DNA from: Rhodospirillaceae bacterium
Lineage (GTDB): Bacteria; Pseudomonadota; Alphaproteobacteria; SP197
NCBI GenBank assembly: GCA_002722885.1
Contig: PBNE01000002.1
Coordinates: forward strand, 423,333 to 487,332
Reading direction: 5' to 3'
DNA length: 64,000 nucleotides
Shown: positions 9,304 to 16,343 of the stretch, piece after piece
How the letters are laid out: the number at the start of each line of letters is the position of its first letter
Position numbering within the stretch: the first letter of the stretch is position 1
Notes under the pieces: model-generated
Told to the model about the DNA's origin: nothing
What the model saw: only the letters and a program-made list of their open reading frames with translations
Database searches by the model: none
Translations under genes and position numbers: made by a program

Positions 9304-9462
9304 TCAAAAATCGACCACCCGGCCGTTGACCTCCCACTCGCCGTGGCGGGTCGGTTCCGGTCCCTTGGGGGCCCCGATCTCCTTGGGGGCAGTGGGCACG
9401 GGTTTGTCCTGCGGCGTCTCGGCGGCAGGCGGTGTATCGGTCTTTTGCGTCTCGTCGCTCAT
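9304..9462 (-). CDS. DUF1674 / SDHAF4-like small protein
   Basis: A 52-residue protein starting MSDETQKTDTPP and ending EPTRHGEWEVNGRVVDF. The C-terminal block GPEPTR-GEWE-NGR-DF is the signature of DUF1674, the bacterial relative of mitochondrial succinate dehydrogenase assembly factor 4, which binds the flavinylated SDH subunit during assembly. The N-terminus is low-complexity, as usual. The ATG overlaps the stop of the upstream thioesterase gene (ATGA), so translation is probably coupled, and the lipoprotein gene starts five bases downstream. No sdh genes are in the window. Confidence 0.85.
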   Translation of the reverse strand: MSDETQKTDTPPAAETPQDKPVPTAPKEIGAPKGPEPTRHGEWEVNGRVVDF

Positions 9463-9944
9463 CCTTTCCTCGGTTGGCCGATGGCGCGGCCGATGTTGTT
9501 GTGGCGTTCGATGCCGGCATGGGCCGCCACGGTTTCCTGCATGCGCTCATAGGCGGCCGGCACGAACTCCATCATGCCCCGGGTGTTGAGATTGAAACCC
9601 AGCGACATCACCTCGTTGGTCGCGGCGAGATAACCCTTTTCGGCGTGGTACATGCGGTGGAACAGGCGATAACGCTTGGTGTCGGCGCTCAGCAGCTGGG
9701 TCGTGACCAGAACGGGATCGCCTTCGCGGACCTCATCGAGATAGTTCACATGGGTTTCGACCACGGCGTATTCACCACCGTCACGCTGGTCCTGGACAAG
9801 TGGTGCGTTCATGGCGTCCCAGAAGGCGGCTGTGGCGTGATCGCAGATCAGCACATAATAAGCCATGTTGAGATGGCCGTACTCGTCGATCCATTCCGGT
9901 TTCACCATCACGTCAAGCGTGAACAAACGCGGGTCGATATCCAT
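9459..9944 (-). CDS. Acyl-CoA thioesterase, 4-hydroxybenzoyl-CoA (hot-dog) family
   Basis: Single hot-dog domain protein of 161 aa. The helix motif DEYGHLNMAYYVLICDHA fits the 4HBT family, in which the Asp-Gly-His-x-Asn segment lines the active site. The start is ATG 9944, preceded by AAGGA at good spacing; an in-frame extension to 10001 contains no family residues. Its stop overlaps the DUF1674 start. It faces the M24 gene across a 136-bp divergent intergenic region. Related proteins in carnitine and betaine degradation loci hydrolyse betainyl- or carnitinyl-CoA, but the substrate here is unproven. Confidence 0.85.
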   Translation of the reverse strand: MDIDPRLFTLDVMVKPEWIDEYGHLNMAYYVLICDHATAAFWDAMNAPLVQDQRDGGEYAVVETHVNYLDEVREGDPVLVTTQLLSADTKRYRLFHRMYHAEKGYLAATNEVMSLGFNLNTRGMMEFVPAAYERMQETVAAHAGIERHNNIGRAIGQPRKG

Positions 9945-10080
9945 GGCAGGGTCCTTACACTTGAGGCTCGCGTGCGTTCGCTCGCACCAGCAAACCAACA
10001 CCTCACCGTTCTAGCCTTTACGTCACGACCCCCGCAACGCCATCATCCCCGCTGGACACGAATCATCATAGGGGGAGACC

Positions 10081-11235
10081 ATGGCCCATCTACATTTCAG
10101 CGAAGAGGAACTGGCCGCGCGGCGGCATCGCGCCTGCGAGGCCATGGCGGCGAAGGGCCTGGATGCCGTTCTGCTCTTCAAGCAGGAGAGCATGTTCTAT
10201 CTCACCGGCTACGACACCGGCGGCTATTCGCTCTTCCAGTGCCTGATCATGCGCGCCGACGGCGACCTCGTTCTGGTCACCCGCTCAGCCGACCGGCAGC
10301 AGGCCGCCCACACCTCGATCATTCCCGATGTCCGCATCTGGGTCGACAAGGGCGGCGCCAACCCGGCGCTCGATGTGAAGGCGGTGCTCGACGAAAAGGG
10401 CCTCGGCGGCAAACACGTCGGCGTTGAACTCCACGCCTGGTGCCTGACAGGTCAGCGCTGGGACATGGTGCGAAATGCTCTTGACGGGTTCTGCTACCAC
10501 GAAGATGTCACCGATCTCGTCCAGACCCTGCGTCTGGTCAAGAGCCCGGCCGAGCAGGAGTACGTCAGGAAATCCGGTGCCTTGTGTGACGAGGCGCTTA
10601 AGGCGCTGAACGAAGCCATCGAACCCGACGTCGACGAGGGCCTTTTGTACTCCCGCATGAGCCAGGCGATCTTCGAGGGCGGCGGCGATCCCGGTGCCAG
10701 CCGTCCGATCATCGGCTCCGGCGACGGCGCCCTTCTGGTGCGCTACTTCACCGGACGCGCCAAGGTCGGCGCGCAGGACCAGGTGCAACTTGAGTACGGT
10801 GCGGCCTACCGTCACTACCACACCGCGATCATGCGCACGGTGCTGACCGGCGTCGCGGGCGACCGGCACAAGGCCATGCATGCCGCCGGAGTCGAAGCGC
10901 TAGCGGCATGCCAGGAGGTCGCCCGGCCGGGCGCGACCTATCACGATATCTATGAGGCGCATGCCCGCGTGGTCGACGCCCACGGCCTGAAAGACTGCAG
11001 ACTCAACGCCTGCGGCTATTCGCTCAGCGCGAACTTCCCGCCGAGCTGGATGGAAGAGCCGATGATCTATCCCGAAAACCGCACCGTGATCGAACCTGGC
11101 CATGTGATCTTCATGCACATGATCCTGGTCGACGGCCCCGGCAAGCTCACCATGAGCCTGGGCGAGACCGGCATCGTGCACGGCTCCAGCTTCGAAAGCG
11201 TCTCTTCCATGCCGCACGATCTGGTGGTGAAGTAG
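10081..11235 (+). CDS. M24-family creatinase/ectoine-hydrolase-like protein, apparently metal-free
   Basis: Pita-bread fold protein of 384 aa, with an N-terminal creatinase-N domain (about 1-150) and an M24 catalytic domain (about 160-375). In metallopeptidases of the family the central motif has two metal-binding Asp residues; here it reads LEYGAAYRHYHTAIMRT, with Glu and Ala at those positions. This resembles creatinase (YYTALERT), which works without metal. It may therefore hydrolyse a C-N bond of a small compound such as an ectoine- or creatine-like molecule rather than a peptide. A GGGGGAGA lies just before the ATG. A PhyH dioxygenase gene follows 31 bases later, suggesting one pathway. 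Confidence 0.85.
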   Translation: MAHLHFSEEELAARRHRACEAMAAKGLDAVLLFKQESMFYLTGYDTGGYSLFQCLIMRADGDLVLVTRSADRQQAAHTSIIPDVRIWVDKGGANPALDVKAVLDEKGLGGKHVGVELHAWCLTGQRWDMVRNALDGFCYHEDVTDLVQTLRLVKSPAEQEYVRKSGALCDEALKALNEAIEPDVDEGLLYSRMSQAIFEGGGDPGASRPIIGSGDGALLVRYFTGRAKVGAQDQVQLEYGAAYRHYHTAIMRTVLTGVAGDRHKAMHAAGVEALAACQEVARPGATYHDIYEAHARVVDAHGLKDCRLNACGYSLSANFPPSWMEEPMIYPENRTVIEPGHVIFMHMILVDGPGKLTMSLGETGIVHGSSFESVSSMPHDLVVK

Positions 11236-11266
11236 GGACCAGAAGCACAGAACCACGGAGTTGCCC

Positions 11267-12085
11267 ATGGCTGCTCATCCCGCACGTCTTCCGACGGACG
11301 CTGAGATCGAAGCCTACGAGACCGATGGCGCGGTGGCGCTGAAGGGCGTCTACCAGCCCGAATGGATCGACCTGCTGCGCGACGGTGTCGATGAGGCGAT
11401 GCAGACGTCGGACCGGTACACGCGGCGAATCCAGGACGAGGGCGAGCCCGACTTCTTCACCGACTACATCGCCTGGAAGCGGGCGCCCGCCATCGAGCGC
11501 TTCGTGATGGAAGGCCCCGCTGCCGAACTGGGTGCGGCTTTGATGCGCTCATCGAAGGCCAACTTCCTGTTCGACGGCATTTTCGTGAAGGAACCAGGCG
11601 TGACCAAACGCAGCAGCTGGCATCAGGACCAGCCCTACTATTGTGTTGAGGGCCGTCAGATCGTCGTGCTCTGGGTTCCGCTCGATCCCTGTCCCGCCTC
11701 GGTCAGCCTGCAATGTGTGAAGGGCTCGCACCGCTGGGGCACGACCTTCCGGCCGGTGAAGTTCCGTGACGACAGCGATTTCGGCCGTGGTGCCGATGAT
11801 GGTTATGTCGACCCGGTGGATCCCAACGTCGAGCATGCCGGAGACATCATCAGCTTCGACATGGAACCCGGCGACGTGCTCGCCTTCCACGGCATGACCA
11901 TGCACGGCGCCCCAGGCAACCCCGGGCCCCATCGGCGGCGCGCGACCAACTCCACCTGGGTCGGTGACGACGGCCTCTACATCGAACGCCCCGGCGTGAT
12001 GGAACCCGACTTCCCCGATTGCGGTTTGAAAACAGGCGATCCGATCGACAGCGCTTACTTTCCGCGCGTCTACGAACGCGCCTAG
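11267..12085 (+). CDS. Phytanoyl-CoA dioxygenase (PhyH) family protein
   Basis: Non-haem Fe(II)/2-oxoglutarate oxygenase of 272 aa. The iron-binding triad is visible: SWHQDQPYY supplies His and Asp, and FHGMTMHGAPGN supplies the distal His, followed by Arg residues that would bind 2-oxoglutarate. The ATG at 11267 is preceded by ACGGAG at six bases; a TTG at 11261 is less likely. It is the second gene after the creatinase-like M24 protein. Members hydroxylate ectoine, phytanoyl-CoA and many small molecules, so the substrate stays open. Its 3' side runs straight into the palindromic repeat at 12092. Confidence 0.9.
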   Translation: MAAHPARLPTDAEIEAYETDGAVALKGVYQPEWIDLLRDGVDEAMQTSDRYTRRIQDEGEPDFFTDYIAWKRAPAIERFVMEGPAAELGAALMRSSKANFLFDGIFVKEPGVTKRSSWHQDQPYYCVEGRQIVVLWVPLDPCPASVSLQCVKGSHRWGTTFRPVKFRDDSDFGRGADDGYVDPVDPNVEHAGDIISFDMEPGDVLAFHGMTMHGAPGNPGPHRRRATNSTWVGDDGLYIERPGVMEPDFPDCGLKTGDPIDSAYFPRVYERA

Positions 12086-12091
12086 AATTAT

Positions 12092-12360
12092 GTTCGTTTA
12101 GCTTCAGTCGCCGGCCCTCGCTCCGCTCGGTTGGTTCACGCGGCTCGCACCGCGGGGTCGCAGTCGCTCCCCTCGGCCCCTAGCGGGGCCTCTCGCCAAC
12201 AAACCGTCTGTGATCATTCCGGCAAAAACCTGCGCGGGCGGTGACAGGGAGTTTCGGCGGCAAGAGCGAAGCGGCCGCCGTCCGATGCGACTGCATCGGC
12301 GGGCCGGTGAGGCCCGGAAACCAAGCGTGCGGAGCGCGCCCGGCGACTGAAGGAACAAAA
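12092..12360. repeat. Long palindromic intergenic repeat, copy A
   Basis: About 270 bp between convergent genes. The left end (TTCAGTCGCCGG) and right end (CCGGCGACTGAA) are inverted copies. The inner core shares CTCGGCCCCT-n-GGGGCCTCTCGCC and GACAGGGAGTTTCGGCG with copies at 18989, 48001 and 52134. Short open frames crossing it are not conserved in frame between copies and are not genes. It could form a long hairpin in RNA from either strand. Confidence 0.85.
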
Positions 12361-12385
12361 AGACGAGCAGAGCCAAGGCGACGCC

Positions 12386-13039
12386 TCAGTCGCCGCCCCG
12401 CGGATACACAATCACGCTCAGGAACCGCACCGGCACATCGTACAGGGTTTCGGGGCCGTGGGGGGCGTCGGCGTCGAAGAACAGCGAATCGCCGGGATTC
12501 ATGCGGTAGCTGCGGCCGCCGTGATGGTAGTCCATCGCGCCGCTGACGACATAGAGGAACTCCTGGCCGTCGTGCTGGAACAGCGGGAAGACTTCGGATT
12601 CGTGGGTCAGGGTAATCATGTAGGGTTCGACCGCGACCTGCTTGTGCACGCTATGGCCGAGCAAGGCGTATTGGTGGCCCGCGCGGGTGCCGCGCCGTTC
12701 GATCTTCAGGCCTTCGCCTGATTTCACGTGGCTGGCGTCCCGCTGCTCCTCGAAACGCTGGAAGAGCGCGGTAAACGGCACGTTAAGCGCCACGGCCAGG
12801 CTCTTCAGCGTGGTCAGTGACGGCGAGGTGAGCCCGTTCTCGATCTTCGAGAGCATGCCGTTGGAAAGCCCGGCCAGCGACGCGAGTTCGCCCACGGTCA
12901 TGCCGAGCTTCTTGCGCTGGGCCCGGACCTGGGTGCCGATCGCCGACTCGAGATCACGCTCGTCGTCGTTCACGGCGTGAGGATCCTGACCGAGCCGCTC
13001 GTGGTTGCCGTTACCGCCGGAGCGGGATTGCTGGGTCAT
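12386..13039 (-). CDS. XRE-family regulator with C-terminal cupin domain
   Basis: Transcription factor of 217 aa. A Cro/C1-type helix-turn-helix is at about residues 36-92 (IGTQVRAQRKKLGMTVGELASLAG, then LSNGMLSKIENG), and a cupin_2 domain at about 140-212 (HDGQEFLYVVSGAMDYHHGG, then PGDSLFFDADAPHGPE) that would bind a small ligand. This architecture is common for regulators of amine, polyamine and amino-acid catabolism (PuuR-like). It lies downstream of the cold-shock-like gene on the same strand and converges on the PhyH gene, so it may control the M24/PhyH pair; that is inference. Confidence 0.88.
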   Translation of the reverse strand: MTQQSRSGGNGNHERLGQDPHAVNDDERDLESAIGTQVRAQRKKLGMTVGELASLAGLSNGMLSKIENGLTSPSLTTLKSLAVALNVPFTALFQRFEEQRDASHVKSGEGLKIERRGTRAGHQYALLGHSVHKQVAVEPYMITLTHESEVFPLFQHDGQEFLYVVSGAMDYHHGGRSYRMNPGDSLFFDADAPHGPETLYDVPVRFLSVIVYPRGGD

Positions 13040-13054
13040 GGCCTTCTCCCGGCC

Positions 13055-13276
13055 CTAGAGCGAATCGTCATCGAGGTGACCCGGCGCGATACGATGGGCG
13101 ATCGGGCCGCGATCGTCGCGGCGCACGGTGTAGTGCACGGCCAGCCCGACGCGGACCTCCCCGAGGTCCGGCGTGACCGACTGCCGTGCGCAGAAGACGA
13201 TATCCGGACCGCCATCGAGCGGACGGATGAAGCCGTAGGCCCCGGATTCGCTGAACCAGACGATGTCGCCGTTCAT
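13055..13276 (-). CDS. Divergent cold-shock-domain protein
   Basis: Small nucleic-acid-binding protein of 73 aa, a single OB fold. It begins MNGDIVWFSESGAYGFIRP, matching the CspA pattern in which the YGFI segment is RNP1, and continues with DIVFCA at the RNP2 position, where a typical family member has DVFVH. The replacement of the conserved His by Cys-Ala and the acidic tail make it atypical. Located 15 bases upstream of the XRE gene on the same strand, and divergent from the rimP operon. Confidence 0.75.
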   Translation of the reverse strand: MNGDIVWFSESGAYGFIRPLDGGPDIVFCARQSVTPDLGEVRVGLAVHYTVRRDDRGPIAHRIAPGHLDDDSL

Positions 13277-13379
13277 GGCAGCGTGTTTCGTGCCCCGGTC
13301 CCGTACTTGTCAAGCGCCGTCTGGCCACGGCCTTGCGGACAGGACTCAATCGGCGCCGCGCCAAGGCTGCCGAAAAAAC

Positions 13380-13407
13380 TTGCTCTTGTGCGCTCCATGA
13401 CTAAGAT
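13380..13407 (+). promoter_or_regulatory. Candidate sigma70 promoter for the rimP-nusA operon
   Basis: A -35-like TTGCTC at 13380-13385 and a -10-like TAAGAT at 13402-13407, spaced by 16 bases, lie about 190 bases before rimP. Transcription would start near 13414 and give a short leader that runs into the terminator at 13447. Confidence 0.45.
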
Positions 13408-13446
13408 CGCGCCGCCTTGAAGCTTGGCCTTCCGGGCGTTTCAGGG

Positions 13447-13469
13447 GTGGGCCAACGGCCCACTTTTTT
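13447..13469 (+). terminator. Attenuator-like intrinsic terminator in the rimP leader
   Basis: A perfect seven-base stem (GTGGGCC / GGCCCAC) with a three-base loop is followed by six T. It stands between the candidate promoter and rimP, the place where many proteobacteria have the rimP-leader element. It most likely attenuates the operon and would be read through when antitermination is favoured, giving feedback by NusA. Within the rest of 13277-13594 I see no gene. Confidence 0.75.
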
Positions 13470-13594
13470 GTTTGGGCCACATCATCGGTCCAGTCCGATC
13501 TGTGTTTGGCGCAATGTGTTGTGCGACGCGACATCGGCCGGTGGGCATTCTGACGCCGTTTTCGGCCCGTCACGCGGCGCGGGGGGTGGAGTGA

Positions 13595-14110
13595 ATGGGC
13601 CTGGCCGGCGAGATCGAACGTCTGATCAACCCGACCGTCGAAGCGATGGGGTTCCGGGTGGTGCGGGTCAAGTTGGCCACCCACCCCAGGCGGACCCTGC
13701 AGGTCATGGCCGAGCGAAGCGACGGCGGACCGGTCGTGGTCGACGAGTGCGCCAGGATCAGCCGGGCCGTTTCGGCCCTGCTGGACGTAGAGGACCCGGT
13801 ACCCGGAGCCTATGACCTCGAGGTCAGCTCCACCGGCATCGACCGGCCGCTTGTAAGGCCGGAGGATTTCGACCGTTTCGCCGGTTTCGAGGCGGTCGCA
13901 ACGGTTGATCCGCCGCAGAACGGGCAACGCAAGTTCCGCGGCAAACTGCTGGGCATGGTGGATGGCCGTGTCCGGCTGGAACTGGAGGATGATCGGCAAG
14001 CCGATCTTCCCTTCGACGCCATCCAGGAGTCCAAGCTGGTCCTGACCGACGAGCTTGTTGAAGCGATGACACCGCCGCGCGACAGCGAGGCGGACGAGAA
14101 AACGGAGTAG
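13595..14110 (+). CDS. rimP: Ribosome maturation factor RimP
   Basis: Cytoplasmic assembly factor for the 30S subunit, 171 aa, in its standard place before nusA. The N-terminal domain shows EAMGFRVVRVKLATHPRRTLQVMAE and the DLEVSSTGIDRPLVRPEDFDRF block that is the strongest signature of the family; the C-terminal SH3-like domain follows with FDAIQESKLVL. The acidic tail SEADEKTE is typical for alphaproteobacteria. Six bases separate it from nusA. Expression is probably controlled by the leader terminator at 13447. Confidence 0.95.
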   Translation: MGLAGEIERLINPTVEAMGFRVVRVKLATHPRRTLQVMAERSDGGPVVVDECARISRAVSALLDVEDPVPGAYDLEVSSTGIDRPLVRPEDFDRFAGFEAVATVDPPQNGQRKFRGKLLGMVDGRVRLELEDDRQADLPFDAIQESKLVLTDELVEAMTPPRDSEADEKTE

Positions 14111-14116
14111 GAAGAT

Positions 14117-15727
14117 ATGGCAGCAACGGACGCTGTTGAATCATCGGTGGTTTACCAGGAGCTGATCCAGATCGCGGATGCGGTTGCGCGCGAGAAGGGT
14201 ATCGAGCGCGAAACCGTCGTTGAGGCGATGGAGCAAGCCATCCAGCACGCCGGCAAGCGGAAGTACGGTCTGGAGCTCGATATCCGGGCCGAGATCGACC
14301 GCACGTCGGGTGCCGTAACGCTGCAGCGTTTCATCGAGGTCGTCGAATCCGACGGCGTCGAGGTGCCCGGTGCCCAGCTTTCTATCGAGGACGCACGCCA
14401 AGCCAATCCGATCGCGCAGGTCGGCGACTTCATCGCCGAAGAGCTGCCCCCGATCGAGTTCGGCCGGATCGCCGCACAGACCGCCAAGCAGGTCATCGTG
14501 CAGAAGGTCCGTGAAGCCGAGCGCGAGCGCCAGTACGGTGAATACAAGGACCGCGTGGGCGAGATCATCAACGGTCTGGTCAAGCGTCCCGAGCACGGCA
14601 ACTGGATCATCGATCTTGGCAAGGCCGAAGCCATGCTGCGCCGCGACGACTGCCTGCCGCGCGAGATTCTGCGCCGCGGCGACCGCGTTCGCGCCTATAT
14701 CTACGATGTCCGCCAGGAGCCGCGCGGACCGCAGATTTTCATCAGCCACACCCATCCGCAGTTCATGGCGAAGCTGTTCGCTCAGGAAGTGCCGGAGATT
14801 TATGACGGCATCATCGAGATCAAGGCCGTGGCCCGCGATCCCGGCAGCCGCGCCAAGATCGCCGTCGTGTCCAACGACAGCTCGATCGATCCCGTCGGCG
14901 CCTGCGTTGGCATGCGCGGCAGCCGCGTGCAGGCGGTGGTGTCGGAACTGGGTGGCGAGAAGATCGACATCATTCCCTGGTCGCACGACACCGCGACCTT
15001 CGTGGTGAACGCGCTGCAGCCCGCCGAGGTTGCCAAGGTGGTGATGGACGAGGAAGACCGCCGCATGGAAGTGGTGGTACCCGACGATCAGCTTTCGCTG
15101 GCGATCGGTCGCCGCGGCCAGAACGTGCGTCTGGCCTCTCAGCTTGTCGGCTGGGACATCGACATCATGACCGAGACCGACGAAAGCGAGCGCCGGATCG
15201 AGGAGATGCGACTTAGGAGCGAACACTTCATCGAGGCGCTTGACGTCGACGACGTGCTGGCCCGCCTGCTGGTGACCGAAGGCTTCAGCGAGGCCGACGA
15301 GGTGGCTTACGTACCGGTCGAGGAACTGGCCGGTATCGAAGGTCTCGACGAGGCCATCGCGCAGGAGCTTCAGAGCCGTGCCCTGGGTTATGTCGAGGAA
15401 CGCGATCGCCAAATGGACGAACGCCGGCGCGAGCTCGGCGTCAGCGACGAGCTGGCCGCCATCGAGGTGCTGTCACCCACGATGCTGGTGCAGCTCGGCG
15501 AAAAGGACATCAAAACGCTCGACGACCTGGGCGATCTGGCCGGCGACGAGCTGCTCGAGGACTACCTGCCGGGCAGCTACCTGACGCTGGACGAGGCCAA
15601 CGCCATCATCATGGCCGCCCGAGCCCACTGGTTCGAAGGCGAGGAAGCCGAAGAAACAGAAGCGGAAGACAACGCTGAAGCCGAAACGGACGAGAGCGCC
15701 GCGACCGAGGAGGAAACGGCATCCTGA
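14117..15727 (+). CDS. nusA: Transcription termination/antitermination factor NusA
   Basis: RNA-polymerase-binding elongation factor of 536 aa. Domains in order: N-terminal polymerase-binding domain (about 10-130), S1 domain (about 140-205, around GDRVRAYIYDV), two KH domains (about 210-350, including GACVGMRGSRVQAVVSELGGEKIDII and LAIGRRGQNVRLASQLVGWDIDI), and two C-terminal helix-hairpin-helix repeats (about 360-500) followed by a Glu-rich tail. All parts appear intact. The gene is the core of the operon and is followed eight bases later by the ylxR-like gene. Confidence 0.97.
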   Translation: MAATDAVESSVVYQELIQIADAVAREKGIERETVVEAMEQAIQHAGKRKYGLELDIRAEIDRTSGAVTLQRFIEVVESDGVEVPGAQLSIEDARQANPIAQVGDFIAEELPPIEFGRIAAQTAKQVIVQKVREAERERQYGEYKDRVGEIINGLVKRPEHGNWIIDLGKAEAMLRRDDCLPREILRRGDRVRAYIYDVRQEPRGPQIFISHTHPQFMAKLFAQEVPEIYDGIIEIKAVARDPGSRAKIAVVSNDSSIDPVGACVGMRGSRVQAVVSELGGEKIDIIPWSHDTATFVVNALQPAEVAKVVMDEEDRRMEVVVPDDQLSLAIGRRGQNVRLASQLVGWDIDIMTETDESERRIEEMRLRSEHFIEALDVDDVLARLLVTEGFSEADEVAYVPVEELAGIEGLDEAIAQELQSRALGYVEERDRQMDERRRELGVSDELAAIEVLSPTMLVQLGEKDIKTLDDLGDLAGDELLEDYLPGSYLTLDEANAIIMAARAHWFEGEEAEETEAEDNAEAETDESAATEEETAS

Positions 15728-15735
15728 ACGCGACC

Positions 15736-16341
15736 GTGAGCAGGGACGACGCGCGAGAGGACACCACCGTGAGGCGGTGTCTGGCATCGGGCGAAAGGGC
15801 CGAAAAGGAGACGCTGGTTCGGTTCGTGCTGGCGCCCGACGGCCGTGTCGTGCCCGATCTCGCCGAACGTCTGCCCGGCCGGGGTGCCTGGGTCAGCGCC
15901 TGGCGCGAGGCGGTCGATCAGGTCGTTGCCAACGGGCTGTTTGCGCGCGGCTTCAAGACCCGTGCGCTGGCCGACGCCGATCTCGGCGACACGGTAGAGC
16001 GGCTTCTGGCGACGCGCGTGATGGACACGCTGAGCCTGGCGCGCCGCGCCGGTGAGGCTGTGACGGGGTATGAGAAGTGCCGTGCCATGCTGGCGCGCGG
16101 CGATGCGGTGTTGCTGCATGCCCGCGATGGTTCTATGGACGGCCTCAAGAAGCTTGCTGGGGTTGCGGGTGAGCAGGCGATCCGCCTGTTCGACAGCACC
16201 GAACTCGGTGCGCCCTTCGGGCGTGGCGAGGCCGTCCATGTGGCGCTTACGCCGGGTGGACTGGCCGACAGGATCAAGACGGAATGTTCGCGGCTGGCTG
16301 GATTTCGCAGTCTGGCCGTTGGTGGCAAGGAAGGACGGTAG
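15736..16341 (+). CDS. YlxR (DUF448) RNA-binding protein fused to an L7Ae-like domain
   Basis: 201-aa fusion typical of alphaproteobacterial nusA-infB operons. Residues about 10-90 are the YlxR/DUF448 domain (VRRCLASGERAEKETLVRFV and LPGRGAWVS), which binds RNA and probably RNase P or RNA polymerase. Residues about 95-190 form an L7Ae/L30e-like domain (SLARRAGEAVTGYEKC). The start is a GTG at 15736, eight bases after the nusA stop, in line with family members that begin shortly before VRRC. The stop at 16341 is two bases before infB. Confidence 0.88.
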   Translation: MSRDDAREDTTVRRCLASGERAEKETLVRFVLAPDGRVVPDLAERLPGRGAWVSAWREAVDQVVANGLFARGFKTRALADADLGDTVERLLATRVMDTLSLARRAGEAVTGYEKCRAMLARGDAVLLHARDGSMDGLKKLAGVAGEQAIRLFDSTELGAPFGRGEAVHVALTPGGLADRIKTECSRLAGFRSLAVGGKEGR

Positions 16342-16343
16342 GC

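Noticed and set aside
8492-9550. A single 352-codon protein joining the lipoprotein with an upstream stretch.
   Set aside because: The upstream part overlaps the DUF1674 and thioesterase genes in another frame; the signal peptide at 9298 sets the start.
12386-12405. Resemblance of the 3' end of the XRE gene (TCAGTCGCCGCC) to the terminal repeat motif.
   Set aside because: Only about 12 bases match and they encode the plausible protein end PRGGD; too short to call another repeat copy.
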